Shown here: positions 32,848 through 42,132 of the stretch, one piece after another | How the letters are laid out: the number at the start of each line of letters is the position of its first letter | Position numbering within the stretch: position 1 is the stretch's first letter | From: Billgrantia kenyensis | GTDB lineage: Bacteria; Pseudomonadota; Gammaproteobacteria; Pseudomonadales; Halomonadaceae | DNA length: 64,000 nucleotides | Reading direction: 5' to 3' | Assembly: GCF_013697085.1 (NCBI RefSeq) | Contig: NZ_JACEFT010000005.1 | Location: 142,372-206,371, forward strand | The notes under the pieces: model-generated | Told to the model about the DNA's origin: nothing | Database searches by the model: none | What the model saw: only the letters and a program-made list of their open reading frames with translations | Program-made: the position numbers and the translations under genes

Positions 32848-35800
32848 TCAGCCTTGGCTGCGCCCCGTCAGTTCCGCCCAGCGCCGCTCGAGGCGCTTGA
32901 CGGAAACCGGCATGCGGGTACCGAGCTGCTGGGCGAACAGCGACACCCTCAGCTCCTCGATCCACCAGCCGAACTCCACCAGTTCGGGCTCCTCATGACC
33001 GCCACGACGCTGGCTCTCACGGCGTGCCGCCAGGCGCGCCTCGAAATCCTGAATCTCCTGCATGTGCATCTGGTCGCGCATGCGCTCTCGCGGCGCCTTC
33101 TCCAACCTGACCAGGGCGGCCTGCATGTAGCGAGGGTACTCCTCAAGCCACTCCCCCGCCTCGGTGACGAAGCCGGGGTGCACCAGCCGCTGCATCTGCA
33201 CCTTCATGTCACTGTACACCAGCGCCAACGCCAGGCTCAGGTTGCCCTTGAGCGCCTTGGTCACCGCCAGGTGCCCTTCCAGCGCCTGCTTGAGCGTGGC
33301 CACCAGCGCCTCGGCCCCCGGAACCAGTTCGGCACGAGTGGTCTCGAGCCGGACTTCGAGCTCGGCGGCACTGCGCGGCAGCGGCGCCTGCCCCACCGTA
33401 CGGGAGAAAACCGCCTCGACCACGTCGTCGACCAGCACCCGCTTGCTGCCCACCTTGGTGAACAGCAACGCACAGGCGTCAAGCCCCTTCAAGCCCTGGA
33501 TGGCACGCACCTGCTCCGGCAGGCGGCTCATCGCCAGACGCACCACGCCCCGGCGATGGGCCTGCTCGGCCTTGCCAGGGTGATCGAACAGCTCGACACG
33601 AAACGCCTCGCCTTCCGGGACCAGGGCTGGGTAGGCCTCCACCCGAATGCCCGCCTGGGTGGTGACCCTGGACTCGGGCAAGGGTGAATCCGGCAGCCCG
33701 GCGACATCCGGCGCCTCGCTGGCTTCGATTGCCAGCGCCCGGGCTCCCTCGCTCGCGGCTTCCTCGAAGCGACGCTCGAGCTCGCGCGCGTCACGGCCCT
33801 GCCCCAGCACCTTGCCTTCATGATCGACCACGCGCACGTTCATGATCAGGTGGGGCTCGAGCTGATCGGTGCGCCAATCGTCGGGATGGACCCTCACTCC
33901 GGTGCGACGGCGCAGGAATTCCCCCAGCGCCTCGGTCAGCGGTACGTCGTCTGGAACGAGGGTTTCCAGGGCCGCATCGACCCAGTCGGGAATCGGCACC
34001 ACCTGGCGACGAATCGCCTTGGGCAGTGACTTGAGCAGGGCGATGCACTTCTCGCGCAGCAACCCCGGCACCAGCCATTCAAGCCGCCCTGCGGGCAACT
34101 GCGGCAGCATCGCTGCCGGCACCGTCAGGGTCACGCCATCGTCCACGGCGCCAGGCTCGAAGCGGTAGGCAAGCGGATAGCGGACCCCGCCCAGCACCAG
34201 CTCATCCGGGTATTGCGCCTGGGTGACCTCGCCGGCCTCCCGGGCCAGCAGCGCGGCACGGTCGAACTTGAGGACATCCGGGCTGTCGGCCTCGGCCCGG
34301 CGCCGCCACGCCTCGAAGCCCTTGCCGTTGAAAATATCCTCGGGGATACGCTCGTCATAGAAGGCGAACAGGGTCTCCTCGTCGACCAGGATGTCACGCT
34401 TGCGGGCACGATCCTCGAGGTCCTCGACCTCCTCGACCAGCGCGCGATTGTAGTCGAAGAACTCGCCCTTGGTACGAAACTCGCCTTCCACCAGAGCCCG
34501 GCGGATGAACAGCTCGCGCGACTCGCCCGGGGCGATCGGTCCGTAATGGACGCTTCGACTCGAGACGATCGGTAGGCCGAACAGGGTGACCTGCTCCTTG
34601 GCCACCACCTGGGCGCGCTTCATTTCCCAGTGCGGCTCGCTGTAGCTTCGCTTGACCAGGTGCCCGGCCACCGGCTCGATCCACTGCGGCTCGATCCTCG
34701 CCACGGTGCGGGCGAACAGCCGGGTCGTCTCCACCAGCTCGAAGGCCATCAGCCACTTGGGCGACTTCTTGGCCAGCCCAGAACCGGGATGGATGACGAA
34801 CTTGCGGTTGCGCGCGCCGAGGTACTCGCGGTTTTCGGTGAGCATGCCCAGGTGCGAGAGCAGCCCCGGGAGCAGCGCCTTGTGTAGCTGCACGGCGTTC
34901 TGCCGTCGCGCCTGCTGCCGGGCCTGGTCATCCTCGGGCAAGGCCGTGGGCGGCGGCACCTCGATTTCCATCTCGCGCAGCAGCTGGCGCAGCTGGCGGA
35001 AGGTATCGTGCCATTCGCGCAGGCGCAGGTAGTTCAGGTAGTGCTCCTTGCACCAGCGCCGCAGGCGATTGCCGGAAAGCTCGTCGCGAGCCGCCTCGAA
35101 GCCGTGCCAGAGGTTGAGCAGGGCGACGAAGTCGGAATCGGGATCGTGCCAGCGGCGATGCGCCTGGTCAGCGGCTTCACGCTTCTCCGCCGGCCGGTCC
35201 CGGGGGTCCTGCACCGCCAGCGCCGAGACCACCACCAGCACCTCACGCAGGCCGCCCTGCTCGGCACCGGCTAGTACCATGCGCGCGAGGCGCGGGTCGA
35301 TCGGCAGGCGGGCCAGCTTACGCCCTATTGCCGTCAGCCGGTTGCTCTCGTCCACCGCGCCCAGCTCGAACAACAGCCGGAAGCCGTCCTTGATGAAGCG
35401 CGAGTCAGGCAGGTCGACGAAGGGGAACTGCTCGATGTCGCCAAGCTTGAGCGACAGCATGGAGAGGATCACCGAGGCCAGGTTGGTGCGCCGAATCTCG
35501 GGATCGGTGAACTCGGGCCTGGAGCGGAAGTCCTCCTCGTCGTAGAGGCGGATGCATACCCCCTCGGCCACCCGCCCGCAGCGTCCCTTGCGCTGGTCGG
35601 CACTGGCCTGGCTCACCGGCTCCACCGGCAGACGCTGAATCTTGGAGCGATAGCTGTAGCGGCTGATGCGCACCAGGCCCGGGTCGATCACGTAGCGGAT
35701 GCCGGGTACCGTCAGCGAGGTCTCGGCCACATTGGTGGAGAGCACGATACGCCGCCCGGCATGGGGAGCGAAGACCCGATTCTGCTCGGCGTTGGAGAGC

Positions 35801-36861
35801 CGCGCATAAAGCGGCAGGATCTCGGTCCCCTTGAGGTCGGCACGGCGCAGGGTGTCGGCGGTCTCGCGAATCTCGCGCTCGCCGGGCAGAAACACCAGGA
35901 TGTCCCGCGGGCCGTGAAACCAGCGCTTGTCGCGCTCGACCTGCTCGATCTCCTCCACGGCGTGCAGGATACCCTCCTGCAGGGTGCGGTCTTCCTCGTC
36001 GTCGGACTCACGCAGCAGTGGGCGGTAGCGCACCTCCACCGGATAGGTGCGCCCCGAAACCTCCACCACCGGGGCAGGCTTCGGCTCACCGTCACCGCCG
36101 GGCAAGGCGAAATGCTCGGCGAAGCGCGCCACGTCGATGGTGGCAGAGGTAATGATCAGCTTGAGCTCGGGCCGGCGCGGCAGCAATCGCTTCAGGTAGC
36201 CGAGCAGGAAGTCGATGTTGAGGCTGCGCTCGTGGGCCTCGTCGATGATGATCGCCTCGTAGCGGCGCAGGTCCGGGTCGTGGCGCGTCTCGGCCAGCAA
36301 AATGCCGTCGGTCATCAGCTTGACCAGGGTGTCGTCGCCACTCTGGTCGGTGAAGCGCACCTGGTAACCCACCTGCTCGCCCAGCGACACCTGGAGTTCC
36401 TCGGCCAGGCGGGTCGCCACTGAGCGTGCCGCCAGGCGCCTTGGCTGGGTGTGGCCGATCAAACCGCGCCGCCCCAGCCCCAACTCCAGGCATAGCTTGG
36501 GCAGCTGAGTGGTCTTGCCCGAGCCGGTCTCGCCGGCCACCACCACCACCTGATGCTGGCGCAGCGCAGCGAGTATCTCGTCGCGACGCTCGGCCACCGG
36601 CAGCTCGGGGGGATAGTCGAGGCTCACCGGCTGGGCTGCCCGCCTCGCCGTCAGCTGCGCGGAACGCTCGACGCTGCGCGCCACCTCGTCCAGGCCCCGG
36701 TCCACCGGCTTGCCCTCGCGCAGGCGCCGCGCGAGGCCTTTCAAGCGGCGCGACAGCACCTCGCGATCGCGCAGCATGACATCCCCCAGGGCACGTTCGA
36801 GACGCTGCAGCTCTGCCCTGCCAGCGGCATTGGCTTCACCAGTTCGGGTAGCGGTGCTCAC
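32848..36861 (-). CDS. hrpA: ATP-dependent RNA helicase HrpA
   Basis: About 1337 residues, DEAH-box helicase. GETGSGKTTQLPK (motif I), TQPRRLAARSVA (Ia), DEAHERSLNIDFLLGYLK (II), SATID (III), STNVAETSLTVPGIRYVIDPG (V), QRKGRCGRV (VI), then HA2, OB and a long DUF3418 C-terminal region ending RRWAELTGRS. Acts on RNA and stalled ribosomes. Start: GTG at 36861 is preceded by GAGGAG at ideal spacing; an ATG four codons earlier has none. Upstream of it is the fadD terminator. Confidence 0.95.
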   Translation of the reverse strand: MSTATRTGEANAAGRAELQRLERALGDVMLRDREVLSRRLKGLARRLREGKPVDRGLDEVARSVERSAQLTARRAAQPVSLDYPPELPVAERRDEILAALRQHQVVVVAGETGSGKTTQLPKLCLELGLGRRGLIGHTQPRRLAARSVATRLAEELQVSLGEQVGYQVRFTDQSGDDTLVKLMTDGILLAETRHDPDLRRYEAIIIDEAHERSLNIDFLLGYLKRLLPRRPELKLIITSATIDVARFAEHFALPGGDGEPKPAPVVEVSGRTYPVEVRYRPLLRESDDEEDRTLQEGILHAVEEIEQVERDKRWFHGPRDILVFLPGEREIRETADTLRRADLKGTEILPLYARLSNAEQNRVFAPHAGRRIVLSTNVAETSLTVPGIRYVIDPGLVRISRYSYRSKIQRLPVEPVSQASADQRKGRCGRVAEGVCIRLYDEEDFRSRPEFTDPEIRRTNLASVILSMLSLKLGDIEQFPFVDLPDSRFIKDGFRLLFELGAVDESNRLTAIGRKLARLPIDPRLARMVLAGAEQGGLREVLVVVSALAVQDPRDRPAEKREAADQAHRRWHDPDSDFVALLNLWHGFEAARDELSGNRLRRWCKEHYLNYLRLREWHDTFRQLRQLLREMEIEVPPPTALPEDDQARQQARRQNAVQLHKALLPGLLSHLGMLTENREYLGARNRKFVIHPGSGLAKKSPKWLMAFELVETTRLFARTVARIEPQWIEPVAGHLVKRSYSEPHWEMKRAQVVAKEQVTLFGLPIVSSRSVHYGPIAPGESRELFIRRALVEGEFRTKGEFFDYNRALVEEVEDLEDRARKRDILVDEETLFAFYDERIPEDIFNGKGFEAWRRRAEADSPDVLKFDRAALLAREAGEVTQAQYPDELVLGGVRYPLAYRFEPGAVDDGVTLTVPAAMLPQLPAGRLEWLVPGLLREKCIALLKSLPKAIRRQVVPIPDWVDAALETLVPDDVPLTEALGEFLRRRTGVRVHPDDWRTDQLEPHLIMNVRVVDHEGKVLGQGRDARELERRFEEAASEGARALAIEASEAPDVAGLPDSPLPESRVTTQAGIRVEAYPALVPEGEAFRVELFDHPGKAEQAHRRGVVRLAMSRLPEQVRAIQGLKGLDACALLFTKVGSKRVLVDDVVEAVFSRTVGQAPLPRSAAELEVRLETTRAELVPGAEALVATLKQALEGHLAVTKALKGNLSLALALVYSDMKVQMQRLVHPGFVTEAGEWLEEYPRYMQAALVRLEKAPRERMRDQMHMQEIQDFEARLAARRESQRRGGHEEPELVEFGWWIEELRVSLFAQQLGTRMPVSVKRLERRWAELTGRSQG

Positions 36862-36880
36862 GGGACTCCTCATGCCATGG

Positions 36881-36919
36881 AAAAAACCTGCCCGCCCCGG
36901 GCGTCCGGAACGGGCAGGT
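36881..36919 (-). terminator. Rho-independent terminator of fadD
   Basis: On the minus strand ACCTGCCCG, GC-rich loop of 16, CGGGCAGGT then T5 (TTTTTT with the stem's last T): an 8-9-bp stem plus T-run, 45 nt after the fadD stop and just before hrpA, which therefore needs its own promoter. Confidence 0.85.
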
Positions 36920-36963
36920 CATTGTAGCGCCGGGAAGCGGGCCCCGGCCAATGGCGCAGTGAA

Positions 36964-38640
36964 TTACGACTTGTTCTCGCCGCTCTCCTCGTCACGCAGC
37001 TGGCGGCGCAGCACCTTGCCGACGTTGGTCTTGGGCAGCTCGTCACGGAACTCGACGAACTTGGGTACCTTATAGCCGGCCAGCTCCTTCTTGCACCACT
37101 CGCGCAGGCTCTTCTCGTCGAGGCTTTCGTCCTTCTTGACCACGAACAGCTTGACCGCCTCGCCGCTGTCATCGTCCGACACCCCAACCGCTGCCGCTTC
37201 GACGATGCCCGGATGGCCGGAGACGACATCCTCGATCTCGTTGGGATAGACGTTGAAGCCCGACACCAGGATCATGTCCTTCTTGCGGTCGACGATCTTG
37301 ATGTAGCCATCCTCCTGCAGCACCGCGATATCGCCGGTGCGGAACCAGCCGTCGTCGGAGAGTACCTTGGCCGTCTCCTCATCCAGGTTCCAATAGCCCT
37401 TCATGACCTGGGGACCCTTGACGCACAGCTCGCCCGGCTCACCCAGCGGTTGAACGTTGTCGTCGTCGTCCAGCACCTTCACCGAGGTGCCTGCCACCGG
37501 CTTGCCGATGGTGCCGAGCTGGATGTCGTCGATGGGGTTGAAGCTCACCACCGGGGCGGTCTCGGTAAGGCCGTAGCCCTCGGCGATGTCGCATCCCGTG
37601 ACCTCCTTCCAGCGCTCCGCCGTGGCCTTGGTCAAGGCCATGCCGCCAGAGATGGTGAGGTGTAGCTTGGAGAAGTCGAGCTGACGGAAGTCATCGCGGT
37701 TGCACAGCGCGTTGAACAGCGTGTTCAAGCCGATGAAGGCGGTGAACTTGATCTTCTGCAGCTCCTTGACGAAGTTGTCCAGGTCACGGGGATTGGGGAT
37801 CAGGATCGAGTGGTTGCCCGTCTTCATCAGGAACAGGCAGTTCACGGTGAAAGTGTAGATGTGATAGACCGGCAGCGGCGCGATCACCACCTCCTTGCCC
37901 TCGTCCAGGCCCGGGCCGATGGCCGCATCCGCCTGGAGCATGTTGGCCACCAGGTTGCAGTGGGTGAGCATGGTGCCCTTGGGCAGGCCGGTGGTGCCAC
38001 CGGTGTACTGCAGGGCGGCGATGTCGTCTAGCCCTCTCTCGACCTCGCGGTGCTGACGCGAGGCGCCGTCCTTCAAGGCCTTGCGGAACGGTACCGCCAT
38101 GGGCAGCGAATAGGACGGCACCATCTTCTTGACGTACTTGACCACGGCATTGATCAGCAAGCGCTTGGGGAAGCCGTGCATGTCGCCAAGCTCGGTGACC
38201 AGCACGTGCTCGATGTCGGTGCGGTCGAGCACCTTCTCCAGCTTGCTGGCCATGTTGGCAAGAATCAGGATCGCCTTGGCGCCCGAGTCCTTGAACTGGT
38301 GGGCCATCTCGCGCTCGGTGTAGAGCGGGTTGGTATTGACCACGACCAGGCCGGCGCGCATGGCGCCGAATACCGCGATGGGAAATTGCAGCACGTTGGG
38401 CAGTTGGATGGCGATGCGGTCGCCCGGCTGCAGGCCGGTCTCGTGCTGCAGCCAGGCAGCGAAGTCGGCCGAAAGTCGGTCGAGTTCGGCGAAGGTGAGG
38501 GTCTGCCCCATGCAGGTGAAAGCCGGATTGTCGGCAAAGCGCTTGACCGCCTCATGGAAGACGTCCATCAGGGATCGGTACTGGTCCATGCCTTCCAGCT
38601 CAGGTCCGTTGAGAATACCGGCGTTGGCTTGTTCACTCAT
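36964..38640 (-). CDS. fadD: Long-chain-fatty-acid--CoA ligase FadD
   Basis: 558 residues. AMP-binding motifs: LQYTGGTTGLPKGTMLTH (P-loop), YGLTETAPVVSFNP (A5), GWFRTGDIAVLQEDGYIKIVDRKKDMILVSGFNVYPNEIED (the FACS/FadD signature region, split here by family boundaries) and LPKTNVGKVLRRQLRDEE with the catalytic Lys. Activates imported long-chain fatty acids at the inner membrane. Start at MSEQANAG with GGAG about 10 nt upstream. Single-gene unit with its own terminator. Confidence 0.95.
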   Translation of the reverse strand: MSEQANAGILNGPELEGMDQYRSLMDVFHEAVKRFADNPAFTCMGQTLTFAELDRLSADFAAWLQHETGLQPGDRIAIQLPNVLQFPIAVFGAMRAGLVVVNTNPLYTEREMAHQFKDSGAKAILILANMASKLEKVLDRTDIEHVLVTELGDMHGFPKRLLINAVVKYVKKMVPSYSLPMAVPFRKALKDGASRQHREVERGLDDIAALQYTGGTTGLPKGTMLTHCNLVANMLQADAAIGPGLDEGKEVVIAPLPVYHIYTFTVNCLFLMKTGNHSILIPNPRDLDNFVKELQKIKFTAFIGLNTLFNALCNRDDFRQLDFSKLHLTISGGMALTKATAERWKEVTGCDIAEGYGLTETAPVVSFNPIDDIQLGTIGKPVAGTSVKVLDDDDNVQPLGEPGELCVKGPQVMKGYWNLDEETAKVLSDDGWFRTGDIAVLQEDGYIKIVDRKKDMILVSGFNVYPNEIEDVVSGHPGIVEAAAVGVSDDDSGEAVKLFVVKKDESLDEKSLREWCKKELAGYKVPKFVEFRDELPKTNVGKVLRRQLRDEESGENKS

Positions 38641-38859
38641 TGGCGCTATCTCCACAGCTTGGTCGACCCGGTCGCTAGCCCTCGGCCTCGCCGGTTCTTG
38701 TTGTGACAAAAACCGTACGATATACCAGGCACCGGCGACTGTAAAACGGGCGATTGAAACAAACGTTCACCAGGCCGCCCTACAGCGACGACCCATCGCA
38801 CGCGTCTACAAAGCTTGGCAAAAGAATGAATTATGGCAAGCCGGCGGATGCAGCCTCCT

Positions 38860-39687
38860 TCATGCGTCGCGGTCCGAAGGCGCCGCAGCGTATCGCGCCA
38901 TGATCCGGCCGTGACGCCATACCAGCAGTTCGCCGGGCTGCATCCGCACCCACGCCTCGTTGCTGGTCAGGGGCTCGGTGGCGATCACCGAGACGATATC
39001 GTCGGGGGTGGTGTGCTCGGCGAAGTTGACCGTCAGCTCGGCATCCGAGAGTTCCGCCTTGCCAAACGGGGCACGCCGGGTGATGTGGGCAAGCTTGGTT
39101 GAGCAGTAGGTGTAGAGGTATTCACCGTCTGCCAGCAGCAGGTTGAAGACACCCTTGGCCCTAAGGGTCTCACATACCTCGTGCAGTAGATGCCAGAACG
39201 GACGATACGCCACGTCCGAGTCTTCGTTCGCCGAGAGCGACGGTGCCTCGGGGAACCTGGCTCGCAAGGTGGCAAGTAGCCAACAGAAGGCATGCTCGCT
39301 GTCGGTGTCGCCCACCGGACGGTAGAACCCCAGCGGCAGTGCCTGCCAATCCTCGAGCTGGCCGTTATGGGCATAGCACCAGGTTCGGCCCCACATTTCA
39401 CGAGTGAAGGGGTGGGTGTTGGCCAGCCGCACCTCGCCGACGTTGGCCTGGCGGATATGGCTGATGACAATGTTCGACTTGATCGGATAGTCGGTGATCA
39501 GCCTCGCGATCGGCGAACGCACCGAGGGGTGTGGATCACGGAAATCGCGATAGCCGCCGGCCTCGTAGAAAGCGATGCCCCAGCCGTCACGGTGCGGCCC
39601 GGTACCACCGCCCCGATGCAGGAATCCAGTGAAACTGAAGCAGATGTCGGTGGGCACGTTGGCACTCATGCCCAGGAGTTCACACAT
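38860..39687 (-). CDS. Class II glutamine amidotransferase, YafJ family
   Basis: 275 residues starting MCELLGMSANVP: Cys2 becomes the N-terminal nucleophile after Met removal. GATase-2 landmarks: GGGTGPHRDGWGIAFYE, SHIRQANVGEVRLANTHPF, CYAHNGQLEDW. YafJ-type proteins lack the synthase partner of GlmS or PurF; some hydrolyse gamma-glutamyl compounds. Its first codons overlap the VWA-protein gene end by 8 nt, so translation is coupled. Function in this cluster unknown. Confidence 0.9.
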   Translation of the reverse strand: MCELLGMSANVPTDICFSFTGFLHRGGGTGPHRDGWGIAFYEAGGYRDFRDPHPSVRSPIARLITDYPIKSNIVISHIRQANVGEVRLANTHPFTREMWGRTWCYAHNGQLEDWQALPLGFYRPVGDTDSEHAFCWLLATLRARFPEAPSLSANEDSDVAYRPFWHLLHEVCETLRAKGVFNLLLADGEYLYTYCSTKLAHITRRAPFGKAELSDAELTVNFAEHTTPDDIVSVIATEPLTSNEAWVRMQPGELLVWRHGRIMARYAAAPSDRDA

Positions 39688-41530
39688 GCGGCTCCTCCCT
39701 TGCGCCAGACCGCCGACGATGCGACGCCATACGCCACAGGATAGCGCCTGCCAACAGCAGCAACAGCGATCCGCCTGCCAGCACCATCCAGCCCTGACGA
39801 GGGTTGCGAATGGCATCCTCCAGCGGCCTGGCCATGACGGGACGCCACTCCCTCCAGCGCTCTTGAGCGATTCTTGGTAGCGCCTGCACCTGCCGCCCGG
39901 CTCGTTCTATGGGCTCCGGCAGCGGGCTCGACGTCTCGCGCGGCTCACGCACAGGAGACAGCTCTTCATGGAAGCGTGTCACATCGAGGGCCGCGGCAGC
40001 GTCCACCTGGTCGATGGCCGTCGCCACCGAGGGATGAAGCACCAGGCGCGGCAGCGGCAGCTCCCGGACCTCGCCTTCCAGGGTAACCTCGGCACGCAGC
40101 ACCAGGGGCACGCTGAGCATTGTGTTCAGCTCGGGCAAGGGCATCGCCCAGCGCCGCTCTGCCTGCGGCTCGGCATCGAGCTGGAGGCCCTGTAGCTGGC
40201 CGAACAGGCGAGTATTGTGCCGATCGAGTTCAGGATGCTCGGCAGTCAGCACCACCGCTTGACTGCCCTCATCATGTCGGGCGGCGATTGCCGGCAGGAC
40301 ATTGACCGCCTGACTCCGCTGACGGCGGAAACCCTGGCCTTCGGCTCGCACCATGAAGTGGGCAGTTCCGCCAAGCGCAGGAGCGGGCAGCCTGCCGACA
40401 AATCGCGACTCCTCCTGCCGGAGCACCACCGCCGACTGCACAACCCCGGCTTCTCCGCGCAGTTCTGCCGTCAGTCGCAGGTGAGCCGGCAGCTCATCGG
40501 CCCCGACCGGCTCATCCTCACGGGCAAGCCAGGCCTCGATGGGAACGTCGAATCCCAGGTAAAGGGTCGAGGGTACCCCACTGGTACTCAAGCGCAGGGG
40601 CGCCTCGACGGTGATGCGGCTCTTCTGTCCGGCATCTCCCTCGAGGCGCCATTGCCCCGGCTGGGGATCGGGCACCTGAATCAGCTCATAACGGGATTCA
40701 CTGCGCCAGGCGGCCCCTTCGGGCGGCGAATCCGCCGAATAGCGGCGCCCGTCCGGCCCGACCAGTGTCGCCGACTCCTCGCCCCGGAAAAGCAACGCCG
40801 TGAAACCGCGCAGTCCCGACTCGATGACGAAGCGCTCGTCGGTCACCGGCACACCATCACTGGGAAAGATACGATCGACGATATCGAGAAAAGCCGTCAG
40901 CAAGGCATCCGGCTCGGTGACAGGCGCCGAAAGCCCCCCCGTGGTCTGGGCCAGTCGTTCCACCAGGTCCAGGTCCGCCTCTTCGGAAAAGGCAATGGCA
41001 TGTACCACCACCCCCTCCTCGGCAAGCCTAGGGGCATACTCCTCGAGCAGTGCAGCGCGCGAGGCCTGATCGATAGTCGGTTTGCTCCCGCGCCAGGCGG
41101 GCAGGTCGATCACGCCATCGGTAAGCAGCAGCAAGTGCCGGCGGTCTCCGGCAGGCTCGGCAGACGCTGCCCTGCGCACGGCGGACTCGATATCGGTGAA
41201 CTGCTCATAATCGACTAGCAGCGGGGCGAGGGTACCGGCTCGGTCTCGCCACTCCTGATTGACGGGTGCGACTGGCAGAGGGTTGGTGACGCGCTCACCA
41301 AAGGTCCAGACCCCCGCCCTGGCACCGGTGGGCACCAGCGCGACCAGCAGCTCCAGCGCTTCCGCGGCGAGCTGGTCGGGATCGTTATGGCGCATGCTGC
41401 CGGAAACGTCGATAATGACGTGAATCTCGGGATGCTCCTCGCTCGCTGCCACCATCAGGTGGCTCGACAGGATCATGCAGCCGGCCAGCCCAGCCAACCA
41501 GCACGACACCTTGTTCCACACCCTCCCCAT
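39680..41530 (-). CDS. Membrane-anchored von Willebrand factor A domain protein
   Basis: 616 residues. Signal peptide/anchor MGRVWNKVSCWLAGLAGCMILSSH, then a VWA domain at about 35-235 with a full MIDAS (DVSGSMR, Thr in FTDIES, LLLLTDGVIDLP). The middle 240-500 is predicted beta-rich (FTALLFRGEESATLVGPDGR), a linker is Pro/Arg-rich, and a C-terminal membrane helix (GWMVLAGGSLLLLLAGAILW) is followed by a basic tail. Periplasmic, metal-dependent adhesion or assembly role likely; partner unknown. Between a small membrane protein and YafJ on one strand, tightly packed. Confidence 0.85.
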   Translation of the reverse strand: MGRVWNKVSCWLAGLAGCMILSSHLMVAASEEHPEIHVIIDVSGSMRHNDPDQLAAEALELLVALVPTGARAGVWTFGERVTNPLPVAPVNQEWRDRAGTLAPLLVDYEQFTDIESAVRRAASAEPAGDRRHLLLLTDGVIDLPAWRGSKPTIDQASRAALLEEYAPRLAEEGVVVHAIAFSEEADLDLVERLAQTTGGLSAPVTEPDALLTAFLDIVDRIFPSDGVPVTDERFVIESGLRGFTALLFRGEESATLVGPDGRRYSADSPPEGAAWRSESRYELIQVPDPQPGQWRLEGDAGQKSRITVEAPLRLSTSGVPSTLYLGFDVPIEAWLAREDEPVGADELPAHLRLTAELRGEAGVVQSAVVLRQEESRFVGRLPAPALGGTAHFMVRAEGQGFRRQRSQAVNVLPAIAARHDEGSQAVVLTAEHPELDRHNTRLFGQLQGLQLDAEPQAERRWAMPLPELNTMLSVPLVLRAEVTLEGEVRELPLPRLVLHPSVATAIDQVDAAAALDVTRFHEELSPVREPRETSSPLPEPIERAGRQVQALPRIAQERWREWRPVMARPLEDAIRNPRQGWMVLAGGSLLLLLAGAILWRMASHRRRSGAREEPHV

Positions 41531-41539
41531 CGGGGCTCC

Positions 41540-42049
41540 CTAGCCGATCTTCGGCTCCCGGCGCTTGTGCGCCGCAGGTGGCTGCTGCCCACCGCTGCGT
41601 TCATTGCGCCTTCTGTTATTGTCCTGCTTCCTGCCCTGCGATTCGTCCTGTCCGTCTCCACGCTTGCCACCCCGTGAACTTCCACTCGCCCGAGCTTCAG
41701 TCGCATCGCTGGTACGGAACAGCCATACCTGCAGCAGACCGACCGCCGCACCCAGCAAGGCACCAGCGGCCACCAGCAGCCCAGAGGTCATCAATACCGA
41801 GGCGTTACGCTCGAGGAGCGCAACGGTTGCCACCACTACCGCCGGCGCAAAACCGGTATAGACCTCCCCCTCCACCAGCGGCAAGCGAAAGCGAGCCGGA
41901 ATCCAGAGGATGCCTGCCACAGCCCAGGTGACCGGCAACCGCAGCAGGCGTGGCAGAAAGGCCAGCCCCAGGTAACCGGACAGCAGCACGACCAGCGACA
42001 AACCCAGATAAGTCAGCCATAGTAGGGACATCGAATCGGATGTCAGCAT
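41540..42049 (-). CDS. Small membrane protein with hydrophilic basic tail
   Basis: 169 residues. Four hydrophobic stretches (LLWLTYLGLSLVVLLSGYLGLAFL; TWAVAGILWIPA; GFAPAVVVATVALL; MTSGLLVAAGALLGAAVGLLQVWLF) and a C-terminal 50-residue disordered, highly charged tail (GGKRGDGQDESQGRKQDNNRRR). Start at MLTSDSMS, with GAGG 8 nt upstream. No family recognised. Nine nt before the VWA gene, so probably a partner of that protein in the membrane. Divergent from the peptidase at 42133. Confidence 0.75.
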   Translation of the reverse strand: MLTSDSMSLLWLTYLGLSLVVLLSGYLGLAFLPRLLRLPVTWAVAGILWIPARFRLPLVEGEVYTGFAPAVVVATVALLERNASVLMTSGLLVAAGALLGAAVGLLQVWLFRTSDATEARASGSSRGGKRGDGQDESQGRKQDNNRRRNERSGGQQPPAAHKRREPKIG

Positions 42050-42132
42050 CGATACCTCGTTGTTGAATGACGCCCGTCGTTGACGGGTCGTACAGGATGG
42101 AAAGTCACCTTGAGTATGGTACACGTGCCCAA

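Noticed and set aside
38754..38771. PsrA-type operator before fadD (TTGAAACAAACGTTCACC)
   Set aside because: Only the left half fits; the right half has two mismatches.
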